The position numbers and the translations under genes are program-made. Positions 1 through 8,148 of a DNA stretch of 64,000 nucleotides are shown piece after piece. The DNA comes from G965230065 sp965230065. Its GTDB lineage: Bacteria > Bacteroidota > Bacteroidia > Cytophagales > Cyclobacteriaceae. The stretch's first letter is position 1. Each line of letters begins with the position of its first letter. The stretch covers positions 5,084,001-5,148,000 of the forward strand of contig OZ245942.1 of the NCBI GenBank assembly GCA_965230065.1, read 5' to 3'. The notes beneath the pieces were generated by a model. The model was not told the DNA's origin. It saw nothing but the letters and a program-made list of their open reading frames with translations, and ran no database searches.

Positions 1-2
1 GA

Positions 3-365
3 ATAGATAATGGTGAGCCTGGTGCATTGCAGGGTGCCTGGCTGATGTCTGGCCGGGTAAGGGATGGTGAGACGCAGGAAAGGGATACCAGCAGGCCCCG
101 TAAAACTATGAAAATACTATCCGGAACACGTTTTCAATGGATAGCTTATAATACAGAGACTAAACAGTTTATGGGTACGGGTGGTGGTACCTATACCACG
201 GAAAGTGGAAAGTATACCGAAAACATTAAATTTTTTTCAAGGGATAATTCCAGGGTAGGGGCAAGCTTGCAATTTAATTATCAGCTGATTGATGGTAAAT
301 GGCATCACAGCGGATTATCCAGTAAAGGAGACCCGATACATGAAATATGGAGTGTGCGGGAATAA
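3..365 (+). CDS. Lipocalin-like (DUF4488-type) secreted protein, 3' part
   Basis: The frame is open to the left edge (residues Ile-Asp-Asn-Gly-Glu-Pro-Gly-Ala-Leu-Gln-Gly-Ala-Trp), so the true start lies outside the window; about 120 C-terminal residues are visible. The opening LQGAW, the central GGTYTTESGKYTENI and the closing HHSGLSSKGDPIHEIW resemble small lipocalin-like proteins of Bacteroidota often annotated as 'membrane or secreted protein' or DUF4488. These are thought to form a small beta-barrel, but no enzymatic role is established. Assignment is by remembered family resemblance. The next gene follows on the same strand after about 90 bases. Confidence 0.7.
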   Translation: MDNGEPGALQGAWLMSGRVRDGETQERDTSRPRKTMKILSGTRFQWIAYNTETKQFMGTGGGTYTTESGKYTENIKFFSRDNSRVGASLQFNYQLIDGKWHHSGLSSKGDPIHEIWSVRE

Positions 366-455
366 TATTTTTTTAGATATACCCCTGGTCTGGCACTGTG
401 TTTCGTAGCTTTGCTATCGTCGCAGGTTCTGCATACATTACTTTAAAAAAATGTG

Positions 456-1016
456 ATGAAAACAGAAAAAGAAAAAATGCAGGCGGGAGAGTTGTACGAC
501 CCTCTGGACAAACAACTTATCGATGATCGTTTGCTGACAAGGATGTTGATAAAAGCCCTGAACGATACCCGGGAAGATGAGGCAGAAGAGCGTAGCCGCA
601 TCCTGAAAGAATTGATCCCTAATGCGGGGGAAGGATTGTGGCTGCAACCACCCTTTTATTGCGATTATGGCTACAATATGAAGGTGGGCGAAAAAGTGTT
701 TTTCAACTTCAACTGTGTGGTGCTGGATGTATCGTATGTAACCATCGGCAGCCGGACGATGTTTGGACCAAATGTACAAATATACACGGCTACCCATCCC
801 ACAAATTACAAAGAAAGGGCATCAGGCCTTGAGTTTGCCAAACCCATAGCCATTGGAGAAGATGCGTGGATTGGCGGTAGCGCCATCCTTTGCCCTGGCG
901 TTACCATTGGCGACCGCACCATTATAGGTGCAGGCAGTGTGGTTACCAAAGACATTCCCTCTGATGTGTTTGCCGCCGGTAATCCTTGCAAGGTGATACG
1001 GGAAATAGCTCAGTAG
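456..1016 (+). CDS. Sugar O-acetyltransferase, maltose/galactoside acetyltransferase (LacA/NodL) type
   Basis: A 186-residue left-handed beta-helix acyltransferase that would transfer acetyl from acetyl-CoA to a sugar hydroxyl. The N-terminal 60 residues contain the MQAGELYDP cap typical of the maltose acetyltransferase domain. Hexapeptide repeats follow (IGEDAWIGGSAILCPGV, IGDRTIIGAG), with the probable catalytic His114 in TATHP and the usual end SVVTKDIPSDVFAAGNPCKVIR. A GTG one codon upstream is possible, but the ATG at 456 is preferred. Length matches the family. It converges on tsaB, with a small hairpin between the two. The acceptor sugar cannot be read from sequence. Confidence 0.92.
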   Translation: MKTEKEKMQAGELYDPLDKQLIDDRLLTRMLIKALNDTREDEAEERSRILKELIPNAGEGLWLQPPFYCDYGYNMKVGEKVFFNFNCVVLDVSYVTIGSRTMFGPNVQIYTATHPTNYKERASGLEFAKPIAIGEDAWIGGSAILCPGVTIGDRTIIGAGSVVTKDIPSDVFAAGNPCKVIREIAQ

Positions 1017-1093
1017 CAGGAGGCAGTCGTCAGTTTTTTAGTGGCATCGGCCATCCGACCATAGTCCACAGTCTTTTGTAACGTCTGTGTACT

Positions 1094-1114
1094 GTCGACA
1101 ATAAGACTGTCGAC
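1094..1114. terminator. Hairpin between convergent genes
   Basis: Perfect 7-bp arms GTCGACA and TGTCGAC around a 7-base loop, directly abutting the stop codon of tsaB and downstream of the acetyltransferase. No long T-run follows, so it may be a weak bidirectional terminator or only a repeat remnant. Confidence 0.4.
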
Positions 1115-1804
1115 TCAAATGCCTTTCTTCTTCGGTTGTGTAGCCCGGAAGTCTTTCAGATAATAGGGTTCAAAATAAGCTACATCTTCAAACTCGTTTT
1201 TAGCATACTTTTCTACTGCCAAAGCCCCCACCCAGGCTGCCGAGGGTTTTACATCTTCAAGAAAGTGGGCATTGAGTGACTTACCTAAAACGGGAATGCA
1301 TTTAGGTGCACCATCACCGAAAAACAGTATTTTATGGTCTGCAAGTTGTTCCTGAAATGTATTTTCTTCTATGATTACGGCAGAGGTAGGCATGGCAAGC
1401 TCCCTGTTTTCGCTCCAAAGCTGGCAGTATACTTCCATGCGGCGGGCATCTATCATGGGGCAAAGCCAGGTGCTTTCGGTGGTGTATTGACGCACACCCC
1501 GAGCCATGGCTTCCAAAGTCTCCACAGCAATGAGCGGAATATCCAGGGCAAAGCATAACCCTTTGGCTGCCGATACGCCAATCCGTAATCCGGTGTAAGA
1601 CCCGGGGCCCTTAGAAACGGCAATAGCATCCAGTTGCGATTTTTCTACCCCACAATAGGATAGTAAATCAGCCATCATTACATGCAGCAGACCGGAATGG
1701 GATTTTTCCAGGTGTACTTCCTGTATTCCCAGCAATGTTGATTCCTGATGCAAGGCCACTGAGCAGGTTTTGGTGGCGGTTTCTATAGATAAAATGTAAG
1801 TCAA
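1115..1804 (-). CDS. tsaB: tRNA threonylcarbamoyladenosine biosynthesis protein TsaB
   Basis: A 229-residue ASKHA-fold protein, the inactive paralogue of TsaD that acts with TsaD and TsaE to make t6A37 in ANN-decoding tRNAs. Visible signatures are the N-terminal SIETATKTCSVAL phosphate-1-like segment and the SKGPGSYTGLRIG motif near residue 65, the hallmark of TsaB. The start is a TTG at 1804, two bases after the stop of the upstream epimerase; no earlier ATG is available, so this is a non-ATG start coupled to the preceding gene. It is the last gene of the minus-strand run HMA > cysH > SDR > tsaB. Confidence 0.93.
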   Translation of the reverse strand: MTYILSIETATKTCSVALHQESTLLGIQEVHLEKSHSGLLHVMMADLLSYCGVEKSQLDAIAVSKGPGSYTGLRIGVSAAKGLCFALDIPLIAVETLEAMARGVRQYTTESTWLCPMIDARRMEVYCQLWSENRELAMPTSAVIIEENTFQEQLADHKILFFGDGAPKCIPVLGKSLNAHFLEDVKPSAAWVGALAVEKYAKNEFEDVAYFEPYYLKDFRATQPKKKGI

Positions 1805-1806
1805 AA

Positions 1807-2739
1807 CTAAAAAGAAAAATGCTGTTTGAATTCTGCCAGCTCTTTGCGCAACAAATTGTTGGGCAGTTTGTTCGGCATGTACTCATACAACTTCAATGCG
1901 GTCTCTACAGAAAGCTCACGCAGGGTGAGGTGCTGGTTTACAAAAATAAATTCCAGGTCAGGATAAATCTCTTTGAGCACATCCACAATATCCAGTACCT
2001 GCAAGTTTTTCTCTACCAGGTTGTACGTACCGGAAGGCACTTTGGCATTCAGCATATTTGCCAGCACCTCTGCTACGGAACTCACATGGATAAAAGCCCT
2101 GGATTGTTTTCCATTGCCATGGATAGAAATGCGTCTGTTAAAATTGGCCTCAAACATAAAACGATTGATGACCGCATCGAAACGCATACTTCGGTTATAG
2201 CCATACACATTGCCACAACGAATGATGTGGGTATCCATTTTATCGAACAGCCTGCGCACGTGCTCCTCTCCCCGCAACTTGGAAATACCATACAAGGTTC
2301 TGGGTTCAGGTAGTGTTTCTTCCGTGGCATGGGCAGAACCATACACAGAAGTGCTGCTCATATAAATGAACCGTTTCACATTACTTTCTTCTACGGCATA
2401 TATCAGCTCGGCTGTGCCCCAGTGGTTGGTTTGCTCAAATTCATGCCCACTGGTGGTGGCAAAAGGTGTGAGCACCTTCGCTGCCAAATGAACCACAATA
2501 TCTACGTCCTGTAAAACCATGCCCAGCTTGCGTGAATCCAGTAATTCTCCCGAAACAAAAGTAATTTTTACTTTATTGAAGGGGTTGGTATGGTACAGGG
2601 TATGTCCCAGAAAAAGGTTGTAATTGTCGCGGCTGAGGTTATCATAAATAATAATCTCATCCACCGCCTCATTGTGCATCAGGGCGGAAACGAGTTCGGT
2701 GCCGATGTACCCGGCACCCCCGGTAATTAAAACTCTCAT
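1807..2739 (-). CDS. NAD-dependent epimerase/dehydratase (extended SDR)
   Basis: A 310-residue extended short-chain dehydrogenase/reductase. It has the Rossmann glycine motif GGAGYIGTE (residues 7-15), an acidic residue after beta-2 (YDNLS) that favours NAD(H), a STSVYGS active-site serine segment and the catalytic YGISK (Tyr-x-x-x-Lys). This is the UDP-sugar 4-epimerase/dehydratase group, but the substrate is not predictable. Its start codon overlaps the stop of cysH by four bases (ATGA), so translation is probably coupled. tsaB follows two bases after its stop. Confidence 0.88.
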   Translation of the reverse strand: MRVLITGGAGYIGTELVSALMHNEAVDEIIIYDNLSRDNYNLFLGHTLYHTNPFNKVKITFVSGELLDSRKLGMVLQDVDIVVHLAAKVLTPFATTSGHEFEQTNHWGTAELIYAVEESNVKRFIYMSSTSVYGSAHATEETLPEPRTLYGISKLRGEEHVRRLFDKMDTHIIRCGNVYGYNRSMRFDAVINRFMFEANFNRRISIHGNGKQSRAFIHVSSVAEVLANMLNAKVPSGTYNLVEKNLQVLDIVDVLKEIYPDLEFIFVNQHLTLRELSVETALKLYEYMPNKLPNNLLRKELAEFKQHFSF

Positions 2740-3398
2740 ATTTTGCTTACGGCCAAATCAGTATTTAATCCACATTCAGTTTTGTTCAATCCATACCAGC
2801 GGGCTTCTCTCTCCTGCATTTCAGGGTCGAGCTTGCGGGTACAGGGTTCGCAACCAATGCTCATGTAACCCTGGCTTTCCATGGGATGCCTTGGAAGGTC
2901 ATGCTCGCGCAGATATGCATAAATCATTTTCATGTTCCAGTCCAGCATCGGATGGAAACGTACTACGCCGTGGGGCGCGGGTTGCTCTACTTTCATGGCT
3001 TTGCGGGCGGCAGACTGGTCGGCACGTACCCCGTTAATCCACACATCATGCTGCATCAGCATCATTTCCATGGGCTGGGTTTTGTTCAGAAAGCAGCAGT
3101 AATCCGGGTCAGAGGTAAAGAGCAGGTTGCCTTCGGTATTCCGCTGCTTGTATTTAGGAATGAGTGGACGCAAATGGTGGGTATTTACCCCAAACTGTTC
3201 TGATACTTCCTCTACAAACTGGATTGTTTCAGGAAAATGGTATCCTGTATTGATAAAATAAATGGGTATACTGTTATCAATTCTGCTGATGATGTGCAGC
3301 AGTACCAGGCTGTGCGATTGGAACGAAGAAGTTGAAAAGAGTCTTTTTCCTTCAGCCTTATATTGTTCAATCTGTTGCTTTATTTCGTCAAAGTTCAA
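2736..3398 (-). CDS. cysH: Phosphoadenylyl/adenylyl-sulfate reductase (CysH family)
   Basis: A 220-residue PAPS-reductase-family enzyme that reduces activated sulfate to sulfite in assimilatory sulfate reduction. The PP-loop-like STSSFQSHS lies near residues 22-30. Cys101-Cys102 and Cys183-x-x-Cys186 form the CC...CxxC set that binds a [4Fe-4S] cluster in APS-reducing members. The C-terminal ECGLN (Cys209) is the redox-active cysteine motif, usually ECGIH. The cluster cysteines suggest APS rather than PAPS as substrate (family knowledge). No cysD/cysN/cysI genes are nearby; the partners in its run are an epimerase and tsaB. Confidence 0.88.
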   Translation of the reverse strand: MNFDEIKQQIEQYKAEGKRLFSTSSFQSHSLVLLHIISRIDNSIPIYFINTGYHFPETIQFVEEVSEQFGVNTHHLRPLIPKYKQRNTEGNLLFTSDPDYCCFLNKTQPMEMMLMQHDVWINGVRADQSAARKAMKVEQPAPHGVVRFHPMLDWNMKMIYAYLREHDLPRHPMESQGYMSIGCEPCTRKLDPEMQEREARWYGLNKTECGLNTDLAVSKI

Positions 3399-3469
3399 AG
3401 CAGTGGTAGTTTTGTGGTTTATTCACCAAATTTTATGGCAAGTAAATATGATAATTATGATAAAATCAA

Positions 3470-3715
3470 CTAACTCCCAAAGAGTTTTCCAAACAGGCCT
3501 TTCTGCAAAGGATCAGCTGTGAACCCGGCTGCCGACACGATGTCCCGGACTTTTTCTTCCCTGGTATGCTCCGTTGTGTGTACGGTAAGTATCTTATCTT
3601 TATGGTTTGTATTAACATCCCAGTCCTCAACACCTTCAGCCTGGTCGAGATGAGGCTTTATCGTAGATACGCACCCACCACAGTTGATGTTGGTTTTAAA
3701 CTTATACGTTTTCAT
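3470..3715 (-). CDS. Heavy-metal-associated (HMA) domain protein
   Basis: An 81-residue single HMA domain with the metal-binding motif NCGGC (Cys-x-x-Cys) shortly after the start and a ferredoxin-like beta-alpha-beta pattern, suggesting a copper-chaperone-like role. The chosen ATG at 3715 gives MKTYKFKTNINCGGC, the usual N-terminus; a longer frame upstream adds 17 residues without domain character. It lies 71 bases before cysH on the same strand and may lead that operon. The tail GLFGKLFGS is atypical for a chaperone. No metal ATPase is next to it. Confidence 0.82.
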   Translation of the reverse strand: MKTYKFKTNINCGGCVSTIKPHLDQAEGVEDWDVNTNHKDKILTVHTTEHTREEKVRDIVSAAGFTADPLQKGLFGKLFGS

Positions 3716-4028
3716 AAGGTAACTTAACGGTTTTGGTACGCTGGGGTTAGGTAAATTATTATGCAATGTTAAAAATTACACATTTAGCTCCGTCATTTCA
3801 GACAGAACTCCCCAAAGCATTTGAAAGTACCGTGCTGCCAGGAACCATGGGAGCGGCAATACTCTTTCCTCCGGGATACATGATCCCTACGCGTTGTCTG
3901 CCCACAGCTGTAATTTGCAGAGCAGATTTGTGTGGAGAAGGCCAGTATCCGGAGCGGGTACTGGGGCGATTGGGCCCGGCATGCACAATGATAGGCCTTT
4001 TTATTGGGATTGGCTGAGCATTGTCTTC

Positions 4029-4088
4029 ATTCCCTATTGTATCAATGTTTACGTGTGGTTTAGTGCGTTGAAAGGTTTCTTTAGCCAT
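4029..4088 (-). pseudogene. tuf: Fragment matching the first ~20 codons of elongation factor Tu
   Basis: Read on the minus strand from an ATG at 4088, the first residues are MAKETFQRTKPHVNIDTIG. Apart from Asp for Gly at residue 16, this is the nearly invariant EF-Tu start (MAKE-F-R-KPHVNIGTIG). After residue 19 the similarity stops: the GHVDHGKT P-loop is absent. The frame continues to 3798 as about 75 residues I do not recognise. This is either a relic of a duplicated tuf or a recombination scar. A functional EF-Tu is excluded because the GTP-binding loop is missing. The rest of 3716-4253 holds no other supported gene. Confidence 0.6.
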
Positions 4089-4253
4089 CAGAAATCATAG
4101 GTTGCAGACAGAAAGATTAAAATTTATTTACTTACAAGATAGTGAAATTTCTTCAATGATTCTCTTTCTCCCTTACAGAAACTCCTTATTCTATGAAAGG
4201 GATAGTGCAGTAACTCAACTGAGATACAGCCCCAAAGGAGAAATTTCGCAATC

Positions 4254-5240
4254 ATGAAACTTATGGAGCAAGTTAGTCAGATAAAAATTAACAGCCTGAA
4301 TTCTGGATCATTTCTTGCACATTCAATAAAACCTATGAATTTTCTTATAACCAGAATAAAGTTTGCCCCATTTTACCTTTTATCAGTCATTCCTTTGAAT
4401 ATACTGTACTTTCTTTCTGACAGTATATTCGGGTTCCTATATTATGTATTGAAATACCGCCGGAATGTGGTATTTAATAACCTCCAAAATTCATTTCCAA
4501 ATAAAAGTAGGAGCGAACTCGTTCAGATTGAGAAAGGGTTTTATAGGCATTTTTGTGATATTTTCATTGAATCTGTCAAAATACTAACCATCAGCAAAAC
4601 ACAGATAAAGAAGCGTTTTAAGGTGAAAAACCCTGAAATAATGCAGGGTTTTTTTGACAATGGCCAAAGTGTAATTATGTATGGGGCGCACTTGGGCAAT
4701 TGGGAGTGGATGGCTTCTTTGCCTTTGCACATTCCCCATGAGTTTCTTTCTTTTTACCAGGAGCAATCGAATAAGTACTTTGATGAATTGATGCTTTTGA
4801 GTAGGCAGCGTTTTCATACAAAATGTATAGAATCAAAATCAGGTTATAAAGCTTTGGTCAACCATTCAAATGAAAATATATTGACATTGACTTATATGAT
4901 AGGTGATCAATCGCCTGCAATTAATAGCACGAAACACTGGACAGCTTTTTTAAACCAGGATACGGCTTTTCTCATTGGTGCAGCCCGGTTGGCCAAAAAA
5001 TGTAATCAGGTTTTGGTATATCCCAGAATGGTTGGGATTAAAAGAGGTTATTATGAGTTTGAGTTTATTGTCATAGAAACAGAAGATGAAGCCTCAGCCA
5101 TGATTGATAATTATGCAAAATTATTGGAAGAAAATATTGTGGCCCAACCCACCCAATGGTTATGGAGCCACAGAAGGTGGAAATTGAAAAACACTGCTAC
5201 CCAAATCAGCCCACAAAAAGAACCCCTTCTTCAAAATTAA
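4254..5240 (+). CDS. Lysophospholipid/lipid A-type acyltransferase (LpxL/HtrB family)
   Basis: A 328-residue inner-membrane acyltransferase of the LPLAT family that would add a secondary acyl chain to a lipid A precursor or related lipid. An N-terminal hydrophobic segment (APFYLLSVIPLNILYFLSD) is followed by YRRNVVFNNLQNSFP, the catalytic-type HLGNWEW motif near residue 145, a GDQSP segment and the C-terminal WLWSHRRWK signature. Relatives usually begin just before the membrane segment, so the ATG at 4335 may be the true start, leaving the first 27 residues untranslated. The gene is visibly AT-rich compared with its neighbours. Confidence 0.86.
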   Translation: MKLMEQVSQIKINSLNSGSFLAHSIKPMNFLITRIKFAPFYLLSVIPLNILYFLSDSIFGFLYYVLKYRRNVVFNNLQNSFPNKSRSELVQIEKGFYRHFCDIFIESVKILTISKTQIKKRFKVKNPEIMQGFFDNGQSVIMYGAHLGNWEWMASLPLHIPHEFLSFYQEQSNKYFDELMLLSRQRFHTKCIESKSGYKALVNHSNENILTLTYMIGDQSPAINSTKHWTAFLNQDTAFLIGAARLAKKCNQVLVYPRMVGIKRGYYEFEFIVIETEDEASAMIDNYAKLLEENIVAQPTQWLWSHRRWKLKNTATQISPQKEPLLQN

Positions 5241-5308
5241 AGTATCTGTACAGGAAAATGCATGGAATAGAAAGACGGTTTACCAGGGGCGTGCATAAAA
5301 TATATGGA

Positions 5309-5393
5309 ATTGGTCTGACTGCTATCGCTGGAGGGAACTGCTTTCAGAGGCACAAGAGCGGTCTGACGGGGTCGCCCAGATCGATTGGTAATA
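5309..5393. repeat. Dispersed palindromic repeat, family A copy 1
   Basis: The 283-base gap after the acyltransferase contains repeated GGTCTGAC motifs. Bases 5351-5380 are identical, in inverted orientation, to bases 46869-46898 over 30 positions, and weaker similarity continues on both sides. This identifies a dispersed intergenic repeat. No coding potential is supported here. Confidence 0.8.
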
Positions 5394-5523
5394 TTTTTTT
5401 ACACACAGCACTCCCGAACCATCCTACGAAGGCGCAAATTTTCTTCGTATCCATCCAACCCTTTTATTTTCATGATATTTTCCTAAATTCCCCCCTTTAT
5501 TAACCTGTACTGATAAAACTACC

Positions 5524-6813
5524 ATGAACTATCATTCATTTCATTATGCAATTTGCATCCTGTTGTTCAACTTATTGGCTGGCACTTTGCTTGCCCAGCC
5601 CGAACCTAATTATGACGAATCCAAAATTCCACCATATGTACTTCCTGACCCTTTGAAACCATCGGATGAAGGAACAGTAAATGACCCTGAAACCTGGGAA
5701 AAGCACCGTAGGGCTGAAATTTTGCAACTATTTGAAGAACAGGTGTATGGAAAAGTACCTGAAGGCTCAGTACAAACCAGCTTTGAAGCCAGCGGAGAAT
5801 GGAAGGATGCATTGGAGGGAAAAGCTACTATGAAAGAGGTAACGGCTACTTTCAGCAATGAAAAAGGCAGTCGGCAAATGCATATGCTTATTTTCATTCC
5901 CAATGATGTAGACGGGCCGGTGCCCGCCTTTGTGGGTTATAATTTTTACGGCAACCAAACCATTCATCCTGATACACGCATTACCATTACCGACCAATGG
6001 GTACGGAACTGTGAAGCATGTGGTACTGAAAATAATCGGGCAACCGAAGCTTCCCGCGGGTATCGTACATGGCGATGGCCGGTAGCACGCATCATTGACC
6101 GGGGCTACGCTTTGGTAGCCATTTACTATGGTGATATAGATCCGGATTTTGATGATGGCTTTCAAAATGGTATCCAGCCTTTGTTTTATGATGAAGGCCA
6201 GCAAAAGCCTGAAGATGACGAGTGGGGATCCATTGCTGCCTGGGCCTGGGGGCTTTCCAGGGCCATGGATTATTTTGAAACCGACAATCGAATTGATGCT
6301 GAAAAAGTAGCGGTGATCGGGCATTCACGTTTAGGAAAAACGTCCTTATGGGCCGGGGCCACAGATGAACGTTTTGCCATTACAATTTCCAATGATTCGG
6401 GATGCGGTGGAGCGGCACTTTCCCGTCGTCAGTTTGGCGAAAGGGTAGGGCGTATCAACCGTTCATTTCCACATTGGTTCAATGATAATTTTACGCAGTA
6501 CAACGAAAATGAAGATGGACTTCCGGTAGACCAGCATATGCTTTTATCATTAATTGCCCCCCGGCCTGTGTATGTTGCCAGCGCCGCCGAAGACCTCTGG
6601 GCCGATCCAAAAGGAGAGTTTCTGTCCTTAAAACATGCTGTTCCCGTTTATGAATTATTGGGTGCCGAGCCTTTACCCGTAGAAGAAATGCCCGTAATAG
6701 ACCGCCCAGTAATGAGCAAAGATATGGGCTATCATGTACGGACTGGTAAGCATGACCTAACCGCTTACGATTGGGAAATGTATATGAATTTTGCGGATAT
6801 GAATTTTAAGTAG
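5524..6813 (+). CDS. Glucuronoyl esterase-like carbohydrate esterase (CE15 family)
   Basis: A 429-residue exported alpha/beta hydrolase. Residues 1-25 form a Sec signal ending LLAQ. The nucleophile elbow GHSRLGK places Ser268. His410 sits in GKHDLT, and Asp357 in AEDLWADP is the likely acid. SNDSGCGGAALSRR after the nucleophile is the CE15-specific segment. CE15 enzymes cleave ester bonds between lignin alcohols and glucuronoyl groups of xylan. Marine members may act on other uronate esters, so the natural substrate is uncertain. The downstream membrane-protein gene starts five bases after the stop, suggesting co-transcription. Confidence 0.88.
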   Translation: MNYHSFHYAICILLFNLLAGTLLAQPEPNYDESKIPPYVLPDPLKPSDEGTVNDPETWEKHRRAEILQLFEEQVYGKVPEGSVQTSFEASGEWKDALEGKATMKEVTATFSNEKGSRQMHMLIFIPNDVDGPVPAFVGYNFYGNQTIHPDTRITITDQWVRNCEACGTENNRATEASRGYRTWRWPVARIIDRGYALVAIYYGDIDPDFDDGFQNGIQPLFYDEGQQKPEDDEWGSIAAWAWGLSRAMDYFETDNRIDAEKVAVIGHSRLGKTSLWAGATDERFAITISNDSGCGGAALSRRQFGERVGRINRSFPHWFNDNFTQYNENEDGLPVDQHMLLSLIAPRPVYVASAAEDLWADPKGEFLSLKHAVPVYELLGAEPLPVEEMPVIDRPVMSKDMGYHVRTGKHDLTAYDWEMYMNFADMNFK

Positions 6814-6818
6814 CAATA

Positions 6819-7475
6819 ATGTTCATCGGTCATTTTGCTATAGGAATGGGGGCCAAAGCAGCAGCACCCAAAGCCTCATTAGGCAGTTTGTTTCTGGCTG
6901 CACAGTTTCTGGATTTGCTCTGGCCTACTTTACTGTTACTAGGAATTGAGCATGTGGAGATTACTCCGGGAATTACCAGAATTACCCCTCTTGATTTTGT
7001 CAGCTATCCCATTACCCACAGCCTGTTGATGGCATGTGTTTGGGGAATTTTGTTAGGCAGTGTGTTTTTGCTCATTCGTAAAAATACCAGAATCGCCGTT
7101 GTCATTGGTTTGTGTGTAGTGAGCCATTGGGTGCTTGATTTATTGGTGCATCGGCCTGATTTACCCTTATATCCCGGGCATTCGCCCAAGCTTGGGTTTG
7201 GTATTTGGAATTCCCTGGCAGGAACTATTCTGGTTGAAGGGATAATTTTTCTGGCAGGCATCATCCTTTACTTGCGAACTACTGTGGCCAATAATAATAT
7301 AGGGAAATATGCTTTATGGGCACTTATCGTTTTTCTGCTTATTATCCAAATTGGTAACCTCTTTGGCCCTCCACCCCCCAATATTGAGGCTATTGCCTGG
7401 GCAGGGCAATTGCAGTGGATATTTGTGATTTGGGCGTATTGGGTGGATAGGAACAGAACTGCAAAAACATTTTAA
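6819..7475 (+). CDS. Multi-pass membrane protein, YdjM-like predicted metal-dependent hydrolase
   Basis: A 218-residue integral membrane protein with about six hydrophobic segments. Conserved polar residues lie at the membrane edges: N-terminal FIGHFAIGMGAKA, PITHSLLM, and SHWVLDLLVHRPDLP. The paired His/Asp pattern resembles the YdjM/LexA-induced membrane family, proposed to be metal hydrolases. No biochemical role is established. It starts five bases after the CE15 stop. Assignment rests on motif layout only. Confidence 0.6.
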   Translation: MFIGHFAIGMGAKAAAPKASLGSLFLAAQFLDLLWPTLLLLGIEHVEITPGITRITPLDFVSYPITHSLLMACVWGILLGSVFLLIRKNTRIAVVIGLCVVSHWVLDLLVHRPDLPLYPGHSPKLGFGIWNSLAGTILVEGIIFLAGIILYLRTTVANNNIGKYALWALIVFLLIIQIGNLFGPPPPNIEAIAWAGQLQWIFVIWAYWVDRNRTAKTF

Positions 7476-7485
7476 TCAAAAAAGT

Positions 7486-7520
7486 ACCAACTTGGTTGAG
7501 TTTACTAACAACCAAGTGGT
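7486..7520. repeat. Inverted repeat upstream of ppa
   Basis: Arms ACCAACTTGGTT and AACCAAGTGGT flank a loop of about 12 bases, pairing apart from one offset base. It lies between the membrane protein and ppa. It could end the upstream transcript or act in the ppa leader; there is no T-run. Confidence 0.4.
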
Positions 7521-7556
7521 AAATTACGCCCAAATTAATCAATAAAAATCAATACC

Positions 7557-8093
7557 ATGAACCACCCCTGGCATTCGATACATTATGGGAAAGAATCTCC
7601 CGAAACTGTTAATGCAATTGTAGAAATTTCTGAACTGAGCCGCGCCAAGTACGAACTGGACAAAGAAACCGGACTTTTGATGCTGGACAGGGTTTTGTAC
7701 TCTGCGGTGTATTACCCAGCAAATTATGGGTTTATTCCCCAAACCCTGGGCGATGACAAAGACCCGCTGGATATTCTTATCATTTCAAAAGTAGCCATCC
7801 AACCTTTATGTTTGGTGAGGGCCAAAGTAATTGGTGTGATGCGGATGATTGACAATGGGGAAGAAGACGATAAAATTATTGCCGTGGCAGCCGATGATAT
7901 GAGTGTAAACCACATCGGGGACATACACCAATTACCACCCCATTTTACGCTGGAACTCCGTCATTTTTTCGAGGAATACAAACGCCTGGAAAACAAAGCA
8001 GTGAATGTTGAAAACTTTCAGGCCAAAACCATTGCCTACGATATTATTGATAAAAGTATTGAGAATTATAACAGGGAGTTTGGGGAGAAGTAA
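7557..8093 (+). CDS. ppa: Inorganic pyrophosphatase, soluble family I
   Basis: A 178-residue cytoplasmic enzyme hydrolysing pyrophosphate to two phosphates. It has the family signature GDDKDPLDI with its metal-binding aspartates (near residue 65), the YPANYGFIPQT substrate-loop segment, and MIDNGEEDDKIIAV. The start MNHPWHSI agrees with Bacteroidota homologues. It converges on the isomerase gene, with a perfect hairpin in the 55-base gap. Confidence 0.95.
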   Translation: MNHPWHSIHYGKESPETVNAIVEISELSRAKYELDKETGLLMLDRVLYSAVYYPANYGFIPQTLGDDKDPLDILIISKVAIQPLCLVRAKVIGVMRMIDNGEEDDKIIAVAADDMSVNHIGDIHQLPPHFTLELRHFFEEYKRLENKAVNVENFQAKTIAYDIIDKSIENYNREFGEK

Positions 8094-8111
8094 TGTTTAT
8101 TGTTTCCAGTT

Positions 8112-8148
8112 ACGAGTTGCCAGTTTTTATTGTTAACGGGCAACTCGT
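8112..8148. terminator. Hairpin between convergent ppa and isomerase genes
   Basis: Perfect 10-bp arms ACGAGTTGCC and GGCAACTCGT around a 17-base T-rich loop, filling the gap between two convergent stop codons. Position suggests bidirectional termination; the loop is long and no T-run follows. Confidence 0.45.

Noticed and set aside
3766..4017. Plus-strand 83-residue frame opposite the tuf fragment
   Set aside because: No signal, domain or conserved-looking composition; it is antisense to a frame whose start matches EF-Tu.
5156..5503. Plus-strand 115-residue frame after the acyltransferase
   Set aside because: Begins inside the acyltransferase gene and runs through the family A repeat; no protein-like features.
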